DNA from: Chrysochromulina parva
Taxonomy: Eukaryota; Haptophyta; Prymnesiales; Chrysochromulinaceae
Direction: 5' to 3'
Length of the DNA: 18,821 nt
Assembly: GCA_002887195.1 (NCBI GenBank)
Contig: PJAB01000946.1
Span: forward strand, 1 to 18,821
The notes beneath the pieces were generated by a model. It was not told where the DNA came from, made no database searches, and worked only from the letters and a program-made list of their open reading frames with translations. Shown here one piece after another: positions 1 to 7,358 of the stretch (position 1 is the first letter of the stretch; the number at the start of each line of letters is the position of its first letter). The translations under genes were made by a program, and so were the position numbers.

Positions 1-1
1 G

Positions 2-3000
2 GAGTATGCGGAGTGCGTGAGTGCAGCCTTCGGCTCTTTGGAGCGCGCCTCCCGTTGCATGCTCAACGTCTCCACGACGAAAGCCTTCCACACCTGGTTG
101 GGGTACGCGGAGGGCGTGAGTGCAGCCTTCGGCTCTCTGGAGCCCGCTTCCCGTCGCATGCTCAACGTCTCCACGTCGAAAGCCTTCCACACTTGGGCGG
201 GGTATGCAGAGGGCGTGAGCGGGGCTCTCCAGAATGTGTCCCAAGCACTGGGCCACTGGACGTATGCGTTGCTTTCTACTGGCTTGCATGCTTGGGCCAC
301 TTACGTCGATGGGATCGACGTCGCGCGGCGCCGACTCCAACAGATTGTCGTACAAGTCCATGCGGTTCGCACGGGCTTTGCCTTCAGTGCGTGGGACACG
401 TGGCTGCGGGAGCGAGCTTCAAGGCTCCTTGCGGCCGCACGTCGTGCCGCGGCCTTCTGGCTCTCCAAGGGAGCTTCGGGCGCCATCAAGCGATGGGTCA
501 CTTTGCGCACGCAGAAGCACCTTACGCGGCGCTCGCTGGGCCTCTACATGCAGCGGCACCTGCGCGTCTCGTGGTGCAAGTGGGCGCTCTTCAAGCACAA
601 GGCCGTGCCGCTCACGTTTGTACTCGAGCAAGACTTTGACACGTGGACACAGAGGAGCTCGCTGCGCTTCGGCGCGTTTTTCAAGCAGGCGTTTGGCGTG
701 AGGCTCCGAGACGTTCATGTGCGTCGCCTCAATTGCATGCTGATTGCCCTCCATCGTTGCATGCTAATTGCCCTCCCTCATTGCATGCTGATTGCCTCCC
801 TCCTCCGAGACGTTCAGGTGCGCCGCGGCTCCGTCATCCTCACGGCCGTGGCCAATCTGCCTCAGCAGGCCCTCGTGGATCTCTGCCGAGGCAAGCACCG
901 CGAGCGCCTCATTAACGACTTCCGCTGCGGCCCTATCCGCGTCGGAAAGAGCGGCAAGGGCAACGGCACTCTTTCCCGCGTGTTCAACCGATTCAAGGGA
1001 TTGGTCCGTGTCCCTCGACTGCTGCGGGGTGCGAACCGATCCCGACACCTCCGCAGCCTCTCCGCAAGCTGGGCGGTGTGGAGCAACTGGCGCCCCGGGC
1101 CGTCGCCGCCCATGAACCGCCACCAGTCGCGAGTCGCGGCGCGCTGGCGCAATCGACCCTTGTCCAAGGCCTTCGATGCGTGGGAGGCGCGCACTGCGGA
1201 GCGTTTGACTACGCGCCGTGTCGCCTTGCGGTTCACCCATCGGTCCCTTGGCGCCGTTTGGGTGGCGTGGGAGGCGCTCTGTGAGAAGCGGCGCGTGATG
1301 CGATGCGCCCTCGCGGCCTTGATGCACTCGGAGCTGCGTCGTGGTCTGGTCACATGGCTCGAGATGCTGGCCGAGCGCGCCCAGACGCAGGCCGTCCTTG
1401 CCCGTGCACTCGCGAGCCTTCGCGTCTGGGTGGGCAAGCATGCGTACGTGCGGGCGTGGAGGAGCTGGCTCGACACACTGGCCACTTATGGGGTGCAGCG
1501 CCGGGCGTTCGCCTTTGTACGCAGCCTCGCAGTCATCAGGGCTCTCACCTCGTGGCAGGAGTATCTGCACATGATGCAACTGCTCCGGCGGGCTGATGGA
1601 GGCTTCCTCCTCCACTCGACAGCGCGTGCGTTGCGCATGTGGTCCGCGCTCGCGTCACGGTGCGTCGAGGTGGCCGCGCTCTGTCGCAGCGCGTTGCTCG
1701 CCTCTCGTCGTCGAGGCTTCGTGCGCGCCTTTCGCGCCTTCGCGGCGTGTACAGTCGAGGCGCTTCACAGGCGACGTGCGATCGCGCACTCCATTCAAGC
1801 GAGCCTGGCACGTGCGCTGACGAGCTGGGTGCATCTGAGCACCCTCTCTCACGTCGAGCTCGAGCTTTGGCACCGCGCTTTGGGCATGTGGCCCAGAACG
1901 CTCCTCACTGCTGGGTGGGAGCTGTGGAGGATCCACGTCGCGAGACTGCGACTCGGATTGGGACTCCGCACCCGCGCGCAGCGCGCATGCCGCACGGGCC
2001 GGCATCGGCGTGCCTTCGACGTCCTAACCGCCTGCATCGTCGACTTGTTCGCCTCGGCGCAGCGGGCCGCGGCCGCACGCACCTTCCGGCAACGGTCGAG
2101 CTTTCGGGGATGGGCGTCGTGGCGGGCGCACGAGGCGACGCTCGAGCCGTTACGGATCGCCGCCGCGCGCATGCGCCACGTGGCAGCGGGCCGTGCGCTC
2201 CGTGGGTGGCTCGCGGTCGTGGGCGATGCCGCCCACGCACGCGCCCGGATGCAAGCCGCGCTGCATGCGGGGATGCGCCGAGCGCTCACACGAGCGTTCA
2301 CACGGTGGAGCACCTCCCATGCGGAGCGCGAGCTGAAGCTGTGCAAGATGCGCACGACGCTGCAGGCTCTCGCTGGTTCGCCAATGAGCGAGGCTCGCTG
2401 GTTCGCCAATGACTCGCTGCAGGCTCTCGCTGGTTCGCCAATGAGCGAGGCTCGCTGGTTCGTCAATGACTCGCTGCAGGCTCTCGCTGGTGGCCACCGT
2501 ATCCTCCGTGCCTTCAACACGTGGAAGTTCGAGCTGCACGCCGCGGTGCACCGGCTGCGCGCCGCCAGCGCGCTGCTCGAGCGCCTGGCCCTGGACGCGT
2601 TTCGAGGCTGGGCGGCCGTCTGCGCGTATGAACGTTTCGTCGTCGCAGCCTTCGCTCACTGGCGGCATAGGAGCCTACGGCGCTCGGTACGGCGCTGGCG
2701 CAAGGTCGGGCGCCGATTGGACCTGCAAGCCAGCTGCGTCGCCTGCGCCCATTATTCACAGTGCGCGGTCCGAATCGGGCTCCGTACGTGGCTCGGAGCG
2801 CTCGAGAAGTATCAGATGCTGGTGCTCGCCCTTGCCGCCTTTGGGCACTTTTCGGCGCGCCGTGCCCTCAAGCGCTGGTGCATGCATGCGGCGACGCATG
2901 GGCTCGTACGCCACAAGGAGCGCGCCGTGGCGGGCGGGCGTTACGCGACTATGCGCGTTGCGGCCCTCCGTCGCTGGCAAAGCGCCGTCGTGAGCGAGAT

Positions 3001-3802
3001 CGCGAGCCTCCGCCGCTTGAGCACAGCCGTTGAGGCGGGTTGGCGCGCCGTCGCGGGCGCGTTCCTGCGCAAGCTGCGTGAGGCCGTGGCGCACAGCGCG
3101 CTCACGCAGAGCCTGCTGCTGCAGTGGCGACAGCGCCGGGTTGGGCACCGGCTCTATCAGTGGCGCGTGCGGTACGCGTGGGCGAGCCACGTGGCGCGCG
3201 TCCACAGGCTTCTCGCTCACCTGCCGGAGTGGCGAGCGCTGTCCCGGTGGATGGGGCGCTTGCAGATCCATCGGCGGCTGCACATGTTGGCGGGCTCCTT
3301 CCGCCCGCTCCATCAGCGACGTGCCTGGTTCCGCACATGGAGGGATCACACGCGACGGCCCCCGCTCGTGCCACTGGGCGCGCCGAGCCATCTACGCCCG
3401 ATCCGCTCGATGACGTGGCGCGAGTGCTGCACCTGGCTCGGCTCCGAAGGCATTCGCGTCTCGCACTCGCCACCGGTGCTGCTGCGCGCCCTGCGCACAG
3501 GCGCGCCGTACAAGGAGCTCGTGCGCCGCATCGCGCCGCCCTTTTGGGTGCGCCACAAGCTCGCGCGCGTGCACGACCCCCGGATGCTCTTCGGGCTCAT
3601 CCAGCAGCTCTTCGATGCCGAGAGTTTCGTGCACGTGCTCGGCTGTCAACGGCTCGCCGTGGGCGAGCTGGTCGACGGCAAGGCGCTGGAGCACCTCGAG
3701 CTGCTCGCTGTGATGCGCGAGGTCCTCGAGCTTCGCCTCCTCGAGCAGCACGGTATACGATCCAAGGAGAGCCCAAAGGGCGCGAAGCCGGACTGGAGGT
3801 GA
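2..3802 (+). CDS. Sfi1-like centrin-binding repeat protein, 5'-partial
   Basis: The frame is open from the left edge and ends at TGA 3800-3802, so the start lies outside the window; a GTG at 17 is inside a repeat and is not the start. About 1,265 residues are visible. They contain roughly 30 helical units with the Sfi1-type core A-F/L-x-x-W (AFHTW, AFDAW, GLVTW, ALTSW, AFNTW, AFRGW, ALKRW, ALSRW), spaced about 30-35 residues apart and rich in Arg and Ala. In yeast and animals such repeats form a long helix that binds centrins at spindle poles, centrosomes or basal bodies; a basal-body or centrosomal role here is inferred. The last ~120 residues lack these units and look like a separate helical domain. 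The region around 700-1100 is poor in W motifs and may hold an intron. In-frame tandem duplications occur at 17-214, 704-827 and 2360-2490. The family call is firm; gene limits and full splicing are not. Confidence 0.8.
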   Translation, partial: EYAECVSAAFGSLERASRCMLNVSTTKAFHTWLGYAEGVSAAFGSLEPASRRMLNVSTSKAFHTWAGYAEGVSGALQNVSQALGHWTYALLSTGLHAWATYVDGIDVARRRLQQIVVQVHAVRTGFAFSAWDTWLRERASRLLAAARRAAAFWLSKGASGAIKRWVTLRTQKHLTRRSLGLYMQRHLRVSWCKWALFKHKAVPLTFVLEQDFDTWTQRSSLRFGAFFKQAFGVRLRDVHVRRLNCMLIALHRCMLIALPHCMLIASLLRDVQVRRGSVILTAVANLPQQALVDLCRGKHRERLINDFRCGPIRVGKSGKGNGTLSRVFNRFKGLVRVPRLLRGANRSRHLRSLSASWAVWSNWRPGPSPPMNRHQSRVAARWRNRPLSKAFDAWEARTAERLTTRRVALRFTHRSLGAVWVAWEALCEKRRVMRCALAALMHSELRRGLVTWLEMLAERAQTQAVLARALASLRVWVGKHAYVRAWRSWLDTLATYGVQRRAFAFVRSLAVIRALTSWQEYLHMMQLLRRADGGFLLHSTARALRMWSALASRCVEVAALCRSALLASRRRGFVRAFRAFAACTVEALHRRRAIAHSIQASLARALTSWVHLSTLSHVELELWHRALGMWPRTLLTAGWELWRIHVARLRLGLGLRTRAQRACRTGRHRRAFDVLTACIVDLFASAQRAAAARTFRQRSSFRGWASWRAHEATLEPLRIAAARMRHVAAGRALRGWLAVVGDAAHARARMQAALHAGMRRALTRAFTRWSTSHAERELKLCKMRTTLQALAGSPMSEARWFANDSLQALAGSPMSEARWFVNDSLQALAGGHRILRAFNTWKFELHAAVHRLRAASALLERLALDAFRGWAAVCAYERFVVAAFAHWRHRSLRRSVRRWRKVGRRLDLQASCVACAHYSQCAVRIGLRTWLGALEKYQMLVLALAAFGHFSARRALKRWCMHAATHGLVRHKERAVAGGRYATMRVAALRRWQSAVVSEIASLRRLSTAVEAGWRAVAGAFLRKLREAVAHSALTQSLLLQWRQRRVGHRLYQWRVRYAWASHVARVHRLLAHLPEWRALSRWMGRLQIHRRLHMLAGSFRPLHQRRAWFRTWRDHTRRPPLVPLGAPSHLRPIRSMTWRECCTWLGSEGIRVSHSPPVLLRALRTGAPYKELVRRIAPPFWVRHKLARVHDPRMLFGLIQQLFDAESFVHVLGCQRLAVGELVDGKALEHLELLAVMREVLELRLLEQHGIRSKESPKGAKPDWR
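17..214 (+). repeat. 99-bp tandem repeat (2 copies plus a diverged third) encoding Sfi1 units
   Basis: Two copies of a 99-bp unit begin at 17 and 116, each opening gtgagtgcagcc, and a third, diverged copy begins at 215 (gtgagcgggg). The unit encodes 33 residues, the usual spacing of Sfi1 centrin-binding repeats, and the two clear copies are nearly identical at the DNA level. Part of a further copy probably precedes position 17, because residues before it read E-Y-A-E-C. Confidence 0.85.
704..827 (+). repeat. 99-nt in-frame duplication with 24-bp inner repeats; possible intron
   Basis: The sequence beginning ctccgagacgttca recurs 99 nt apart (704 and 803). Between the copies lie three 24-bp units starting ttgcatgct at 733, 757 and 781. 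The segment 719-817 begins with GT, ends with AG, has a length divisible by three and contains no stop, so the reading frame is the same whether it is spliced or translated. It encodes no W repeat and its residues (C-M-L-I-A) are out of character for the protein. Confidence 0.6.
2360..2490 (+). repeat. 57-bp tandem repeat inside the Sfi1-like gene
   Basis: Two almost identical 57-bp units (2360-2416 and 2417-2473) and a partial third (2474-2490) begin ctgcaggctctcgctgg and encode a 19-residue unit starting L-Q-A-L-A-G. Each unit itself contains the string gctggttcgccaatga twice, so it arose by nested duplication. The 19-residue period does not match the 33-residue Sfi1 spacing and would locally shift the helix register. 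Confidence 0.9.
3404..3760 (+). other. Possible calponin-homology-like domain at the C-terminus of the Sfi1-like protein
   Basis: After the last W repeat the protein reads as a compact alpha-helical domain: an opening W-x-x-x-x-x-W-L stretch, G-I-x-V, L-L-x-A-L-x-x-G-x-x-Y-x-x-L-V, I-A-P-P, then F-x-x-x-L-G, L-x-V-x-x-L-V-D-G-K and L-E-L-L-A-V-M. The order (tryptophan-containing first helix, L-x-x-G-x-x-L-like second helix, late 'vxdLvdGk' followed by a leucine-rich helix) resembles the divergent NN-CH/calponin-homology-like folds of ciliary and cytoskeletal proteins. This is pattern matching by eye, so an unrelated helical domain is equally possible. Confidence 0.35.
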
Positions 3803-3999
3803 TCCAGTCGAATGCTATGTCAACAGTCCAGAGCCCGCCTCCCCATCCAGTCACCACATCCAGTCAGGTACATGTTCTCTCAGATAGTGTGTTGCGGTTG
3901 TTGGGGCGTACCACATGCGATGGTAGTTGCACTGTAAAGTCTGGTCAGGAAGTTTCCACGCAAATTCACAAGTCGATTCGTGCTCGGTGTCACTTGGCA
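3803..3999. other. Intergenic spacer between the Sfi1-like and PPOX genes
   Basis: This 197-bp spacer between two genes on the same strand presumably holds the 3' end of the first and the promoter of the second. An ATG at 3817 is in frame with the downstream gene, but the extra N-terminus it would add is not hydrophobic and would hide the leader starting at 4000. No polyadenylation or TATA motif can be identified with confidence. Confidence 0.4.
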
Positions 4000-4992
4000 A
4001 TGTCGCATCTTTCAGAACTCGTGTTTCTAGCAGCCTTGGTTGCGGCCAGCAGCTTCTCGATCGCGCGAGCGCGAGGAGGCAAGGCACCTCTGCGGTCTCG
4101 CACGCCAGCACGAGGCCAGCCCAACAATGTGGCCGCTGCGCAGACTCCAAAGCAGCTCGATGCTCTCAGTGACGAAGCCATCCCTCGTCCCTCTGACACG
4201 GCGCTCGCCGCGCCATGGATGGCGCCGCTCAAGAGGGCGCTGAACCATGGTGGCACTGGCCGGAAGACGCGCGACCGTTCCGAGGCCAAACGCAAACACG
4301 TGCAGATCGCCACCGTGGATCCACAGAGCGGCAAGCCGTTTGTGCGCACTGTGGTCTTCCGTGGCTTCCTGCCTCTGAAATATGCCACGAGGAGATGCGC
4401 CACATCGTGCTTCACGGACTGCCCCACTTCGTGCGCCAATCCATACACAAGTGAGGAGAGCTGCTGCTTGTGCTTCATCACCGACGACAGGTCAGCCAAG
4501 TTTCAGCACCTGGGTCGTGGGCAGAAGCACGGGGCTCCGGTCGAGTGCTGCTGGTGGCTTGACGAGGCAGGGGTGCAGTTTCGGATCGCAGGCCGAGCGA
4601 TCCTCGCGACGGCGCGCTCGGAAGATGCGATGCTCCGAGCAGCAGTACAAGAGGTGTGGGGGCGCCTCGGCGATTCGACACGACGACAAATGTATTGGCC
4701 TCATCCGGGCGCTCCCAAGGGTGAAGGCACACAGAGCACGGAGGTGGTGGACGCCGAGGGACGGATCAGCCTCGACGAGTCCCACTTTGTGCTGCTGATC
4801 GTCGTGCCTGAGAGCGTGGACGAGCTCCATCTCGGCGGCAGCCAGAAGCGCATACAGTACGGTCGGGCGCAGAGTGAGGCGGCGGCCGCCAAGGAGCGCT
4901 TCTTGGCAGCCTCGGGCTCGGACATGGGCTCGGAAGAGCTTCTGGCGAGTCTGAGGTGCGCGGTGTGGTCCGAGAAGGCGGTGAATCCCTGA
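4000..4992 (+). CDS. PPOX-type FMN-binding protein (Alr4036-like) with probable plastid leader
   Basis: This 330-residue protein resembles the Alr4036 branch of the pyridoxamine 5'-phosphate oxidase-like split-barrel flavoproteins. Visible family signatures are W73 before the first helix, Q-I-A-T-V (about 102-106), R-T-V-V-F-R-G-F (116-123), F-I-T-D-D-R-S-A-K (about 159-167), C-W-W followed by Q-F-R-I-x-G, and W-P-H-P-G-A-P-K-G-E-G after a helical segment. Such proteins bind FMN; this branch has no settled substrate. The start at 4000 is chosen because residues 1-20 form a hydrophobic leader ending A-A-S-S-F-S, like an ASAFAP plastid-import cleavage site, followed by an Arg-rich, low-acid stretch; plastid location is inferred. 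Between G-F and T-D-D-R-S lies a 30-residue insert with seven cysteines (133-158). An in-frame upstream ATG at 3817 is the alternative start. Confidence 0.72.
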   Translation: MSHLSELVFLAALVAASSFSIARARGGKAPLRSRTPARGQPNNVAAAQTPKQLDALSDEAIPRPSDTALAAPWMAPLKRALNHGGTGRKTRDRSEAKRKHVQIATVDPQSGKPFVRTVVFRGFLPLKYATRRCATSCFTDCPTSCANPYTSEESCCLCFITDDRSAKFQHLGRGQKHGAPVECCWWLDEAGVQFRIAGRAILATARSEDAMLRAAVQEVWGRLGDSTRRQMYWPHPGAPKGEGTQSTEVVDAEGRISLDESHFVLLIVVPESVDELHLGGSQKRIQYGRAQSEAAAAKERFLAASGSDMGSEELLASLRCAVWSEKAVNP

Positions 4993-5252
4993 ACACGAAC
5001 ACGCGAACACGATTTACTACTAACTGTTCGTTTTGCGTTTGTTAGCTGTTAGTAAAGAATCGATAATTTGGGCTGCAAACTTACAATAGTACAGTACGAC
5101 AGACATCTTCAGACGACACTCAGACGACAGACTCGTCTTGGCGGCGGCCAAACGAAAATTTACGCGCCACAGACTCACATTCCCCACAGTTTTGCTGCGG
5201 CTCGTCTTGGTGCGTAAAGGGAGCACGAGTCGCGCTCCACATTTGCGAACGC
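4993..5252. other. Intergenic spacer with AT-rich inverted repeat
   Basis: This 260-bp spacer is clearly lower in GC than the flanking genes. A perfect 7-bp inverted repeat (TACTAAC at 5018-5024, GTTAGTA at 5048-5054) encloses a T/G-rich loop just downstream of the PPOX stop and could form a hairpin in its 3'UTR. Further on, the string cagacgac recurs near 5112 and 5122. The remainder probably contains the promoter of the next gene; no core motif is clear. Confidence 0.35.
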
Positions 5253-7064
5253 ATGTCGTCCGCGGATCTGGAGGCTGCGAACCTTCTTGGGCTGCTCGCG
5301 GCCGGCGCACCGAGGCCGCTATTCCCCGAGCCGCCCCCCCCATCCCCCCATGCGCCCCTTCCCGATCGCCCGGCGGCGCCATCAGCGGCCCCGCCGGCTC
5401 CAAAAGCGGCAGCTGGACCGAGCCACGCCCCGTTGGCACAGCGCACGCTTTCGGTGCCCATTCTTCCTCGAATGCCGCCGCCTCCGCCGGCACCACCGCC
5501 GCCACCGCCTCCACCGCCTCCACCGGCACCACCGCCTCCGCCGCCTCAGGATGGGATCACGCTCATGCGGAAGCAGGCATGGTACGCATTCCTCATGGGC
5601 ACGCACCCACGAGTCGGCAGCGGGAGCAAAGTCTTCGGACTGCACCAACAGGTGCTGCGCAACATCTTCGAGCACGTGCGATCACCCGCGGGGCTCGCAC
5701 TGGAGATCACCAAGCACAGCGTGCATCGCGTGCGCGGCCCCAACGACTACGTCGTCTCCAACCTGCGCAAATTTGCCATCGAGACGGTCGTGTTCCACAG
5801 AAAGTCGCGCCGGCCCGCCGAGCACGGGCTGTGGCTGCGCGCGACGGTCTTCTGCGAGGACGGCACCGCGGTTTCGCCCTGCTCGACGTGCCAGACCGGC
5901 TGCGAGAACTGCATGCTCCTAGGCGACGTCGAGGCTCCGCTCATCGACGGCGTCGCATTGTTCCGCGAGGTCAAGATGGGTAAACTGCTGCTGAGCGCAC
6001 GGCACGCTGGGCACCGCTTTCGGCTCAAGATCGAGCCCAAAGATGCGGCGGTGCGCGCGGCGTACCCGTGGTTCGTCGTGCTCTCGGAGCCCTTCCGCGT
6101 CGTGACCAAGCTGCCGCCGCCGCCGCCGATGGACGCCACACAGCCACCGCTTGCGGGCCTGCCTCAGCGCCCGCTGCCGCCGACGCTCATGCCGCCGATT
6201 GCGGCGCCGAGTGCGGCGCGCCTGCCGATTGCGCCGCCAAGTGCCAGTGTTGGCGCCAATGTGGCCTCCGGCCTAGGAGCTACCGGTAAGCTGCAGCCCG
6301 GATGCGCCCTCATGTCGCCGCCCCTGCCTTGCCTGCCGAGCTCTGTGGGGAGCGCTCCCTCTGTGGGGAGCGCTGTGGGGAGCGCTCCCTCTGTGGGGAG
6401 CTCTCTGATCGGCGCTGTGGCGAGCGCTCCCTCTGTGGGGAGCTCTCTGATCGGCGCTGTGGCGAGCGCTCCCTCAAGCACGAGTGTGCCCAGCGCTGTG
6501 TTGGGCACAGGGCTGCCGCCGTCCACCTCGGCCCAGATGCCACAGGCACCACACATTCACATTCACACCTCGGCCCAGATGCCACAGGCACCACACATTC
6601 ACATTCACACCTCGGCCCAGATGCCACAGGCACCGATCGCAACGCCGCCGCTGCAGCAGCTGGCGCCCGTCACGGCGCCCGCTCAGCCGCAGCCCCGCGT
6701 CGCTTCTCAACCGGCGCCCGTCATGGCGCCCGTCACGGCGCCCGTCACGGCGCCCGTCACGGCGCCCGTCATGGCGCCCTTCATGGCGCCCGTCATGGCG
6801 CCCGCTCAGCCGCAGCCCCGCGTCGCTTCGCAACCAGCGCAGCCAGGGCCGTTGCGCGCGCCGCCTCCCGCGCAACTCGAGCTCCCAAAGATGGTCCATA
6901 GCTTTCGATTGGGTGGCGTCGGAGCGCAGTCGGTTCTCATGCAGCAGCCGCCGCCGAGGCAGCCCGGGCTGGTGCTCGCGCCGCCGTTGGAGCCGTCCTC
7001 GCAGGTGGGGCTGACCGGCCAGCCACGTGGCACGGGCTCGATTGAAACGGCGCCGCGACTCTAG
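5253..7064 (+). CDS. Proline-rich orphan protein with a conserved-looking core
   Basis: This 603-residue protein matches no family I recognise. Residues 1-100 are Pro/Ala-rich and end in a polyproline run with short P-A-P breaks, a typical profilin- or SH3-type ligand pattern. Residues ~105-290 look globular: W-Y-A-F-L-x-G-T-H, then S-K-V-F-G-L-H-x-Q-V-L-R-x-I-F, Y-V-V-S-N-L-R-K-F, a C-x-x-C-x-x-x-C-x-x-C cluster (C-S-T-C-Q-T-G-C-E-N-C), L-I-D-G-V-A-L-F-R-E-V, and a close of S-E-P-F-R-V-V-T-K. The closing beta-rich part is vaguely like immunoglobulin-like DNA-binding folds (Rel/p53-like), but this is a guess. Residues ~290-603 are low-complexity Pro/Ala/Ser/Gln sequence built from tandem repeats. 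There is no signal peptide or membrane segment, so a nuclear or cytoplasmic location is most likely. The ATG at 5253 is the first in frame, and TAG lies at 7062-7064. Confidence 0.65.
   Translation: MSSADLEAANLLGLLAAGAPRPLFPEPPPPSPHAPLPDRPAAPSAAPPAPKAAAGPSHAPLAQRTLSVPILPRMPPPPPAPPPPPPPPPPPAPPPPPPQDGITLMRKQAWYAFLMGTHPRVGSGSKVFGLHQQVLRNIFEHVRSPAGLALEITKHSVHRVRGPNDYVVSNLRKFAIETVVFHRKSRRPAEHGLWLRATVFCEDGTAVSPCSTCQTGCENCMLLGDVEAPLIDGVALFREVKMGKLLLSARHAGHRFRLKIEPKDAAVRAAYPWFVVLSEPFRVVTKLPPPPPMDATQPPLAGLPQRPLPPTLMPPIAAPSAARLPIAPPSASVGANVASGLGATGKLQPGCALMSPPLPCLPSSVGSAPSVGSAVGSAPSVGSSLIGAVASAPSVGSSLIGAVASAPSSTSVPSAVLGTGLPPSTSAQMPQAPHIHIHTSAQMPQAPHIHIHTSAQMPQAPIATPPLQQLAPVTAPAQPQPRVASQPAPVMAPVTAPVTAPVTAPVMAPFMAPVMAPAQPQPRVASQPAQPGPLRAPPPAQLELPKMVHSFRLGGVGAQSVLMQQPPPRQPGLVLAPPLEPSSQVGLTGQPRGTGSIETAPRL
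6384..6467 (+). repeat. 42-bp tandem repeat, two copies, in the orphan gene
   Basis: Two copies of a 42-bp unit (6384-6425 and 6426-6467) encode A-P-S-V-G-S-S-L-I-G-A-V-A-S twice. They follow shorter tctgtggggagcgc repeats from about 6340. Copies are near-identical in DNA, which indicates recent slippage or unequal exchange. Confidence 0.88.
6525..6632 (+). repeat. Second, unrelated 42-bp tandem repeat in the orphan gene
   Basis: Units at 6525-6566 and 6567-6608 plus a partial copy to 6632 encode T-S-A-Q-M-P-Q-A-P-H-I-H-I-H. The period equals that of the preceding repeat (14 codons) although the sequences are unrelated. The copies are identical at the DNA level as far as can be read. Confidence 0.9.
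6667..6830 (+). repeat. 15-bp P-V-T/M-A-P repeat array
   Basis: A run of 15-bp units of the form cccgtcacggcg or cccgtcatggcg encodes repeated P-V-T-A-P and P-V-M-A-P. It is flanked on both sides by copies of gctcagccgcagccccgcgt (about 6679 and 6804), so the array lies inside a larger duplication. Confidence 0.8.
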
Positions 7065-7358
7065 CTACGCTGTCAAAGGGACGACAACCACGGAGGAACG
7101 AAGGTTGCACAGAGAGAGAGAGAGTGATGACGCATAGACGAACGAGACGAGAAAAACGAAACTGGTACAGGCATCGATTCGCCGCGAGACGATGAAATAA
7201 TGGGTGCATGCGTTCCACGCTCGTGCTGGGCGCGTAGCTATAGCCGCGAGGTCATTTGGGGCGGGGGTTGCGGCGGTTTTCTTTCTTAACTTCACAGGAA
7301 ACCCTTCGCGTGAACGATGTCCCGTCCATGAAGAGCGCCTTTTTGTACGTGTGCGCCT
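7065..7358. other. Intergenic spacer with GA microsatellite
   Basis: This 294-bp spacer separates two genes on the same strand and is AT-richer than its neighbours. A 14-nt (AG)7 tract lies at 7111-7124. An ATG at 7329 opens a short reading frame that is out of frame with and overlaps the next gene; it might act as an upstream ORF in the 5'UTR, but nothing else supports it. Confidence 0.4.

Noticed and set aside
764..1615. Long minus-strand open frame (283 codons) opposite the Sfi1-like gene
   Set aside because: It mirrors the GC-rich codon pattern of the plus-strand repeat gene, has no recognisable domain, and its translation is low in hydrophobic order.
3124..3999. Plus-strand open frame upstream of and in frame with the PPOX gene
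   Set aside because: It overlaps the Sfi1-like gene in another frame, gives Ala/Arg-rich translation, and the real leader starts at the ATG at 4000.
5018..5054. Inverted repeat after the PPOX stop considered as a transcription terminator
   Set aside because: Hairpin terminators are a bacterial feature; in this nuclear eukaryotic setting it is at most a 3'UTR hairpin, with only 7 bp of stem.
7111..7124. (AG)7 tract considered as a regulatory GAGA element
   Set aside because: It is a short simple repeat in a spacer, with no second copy or other supporting motif.
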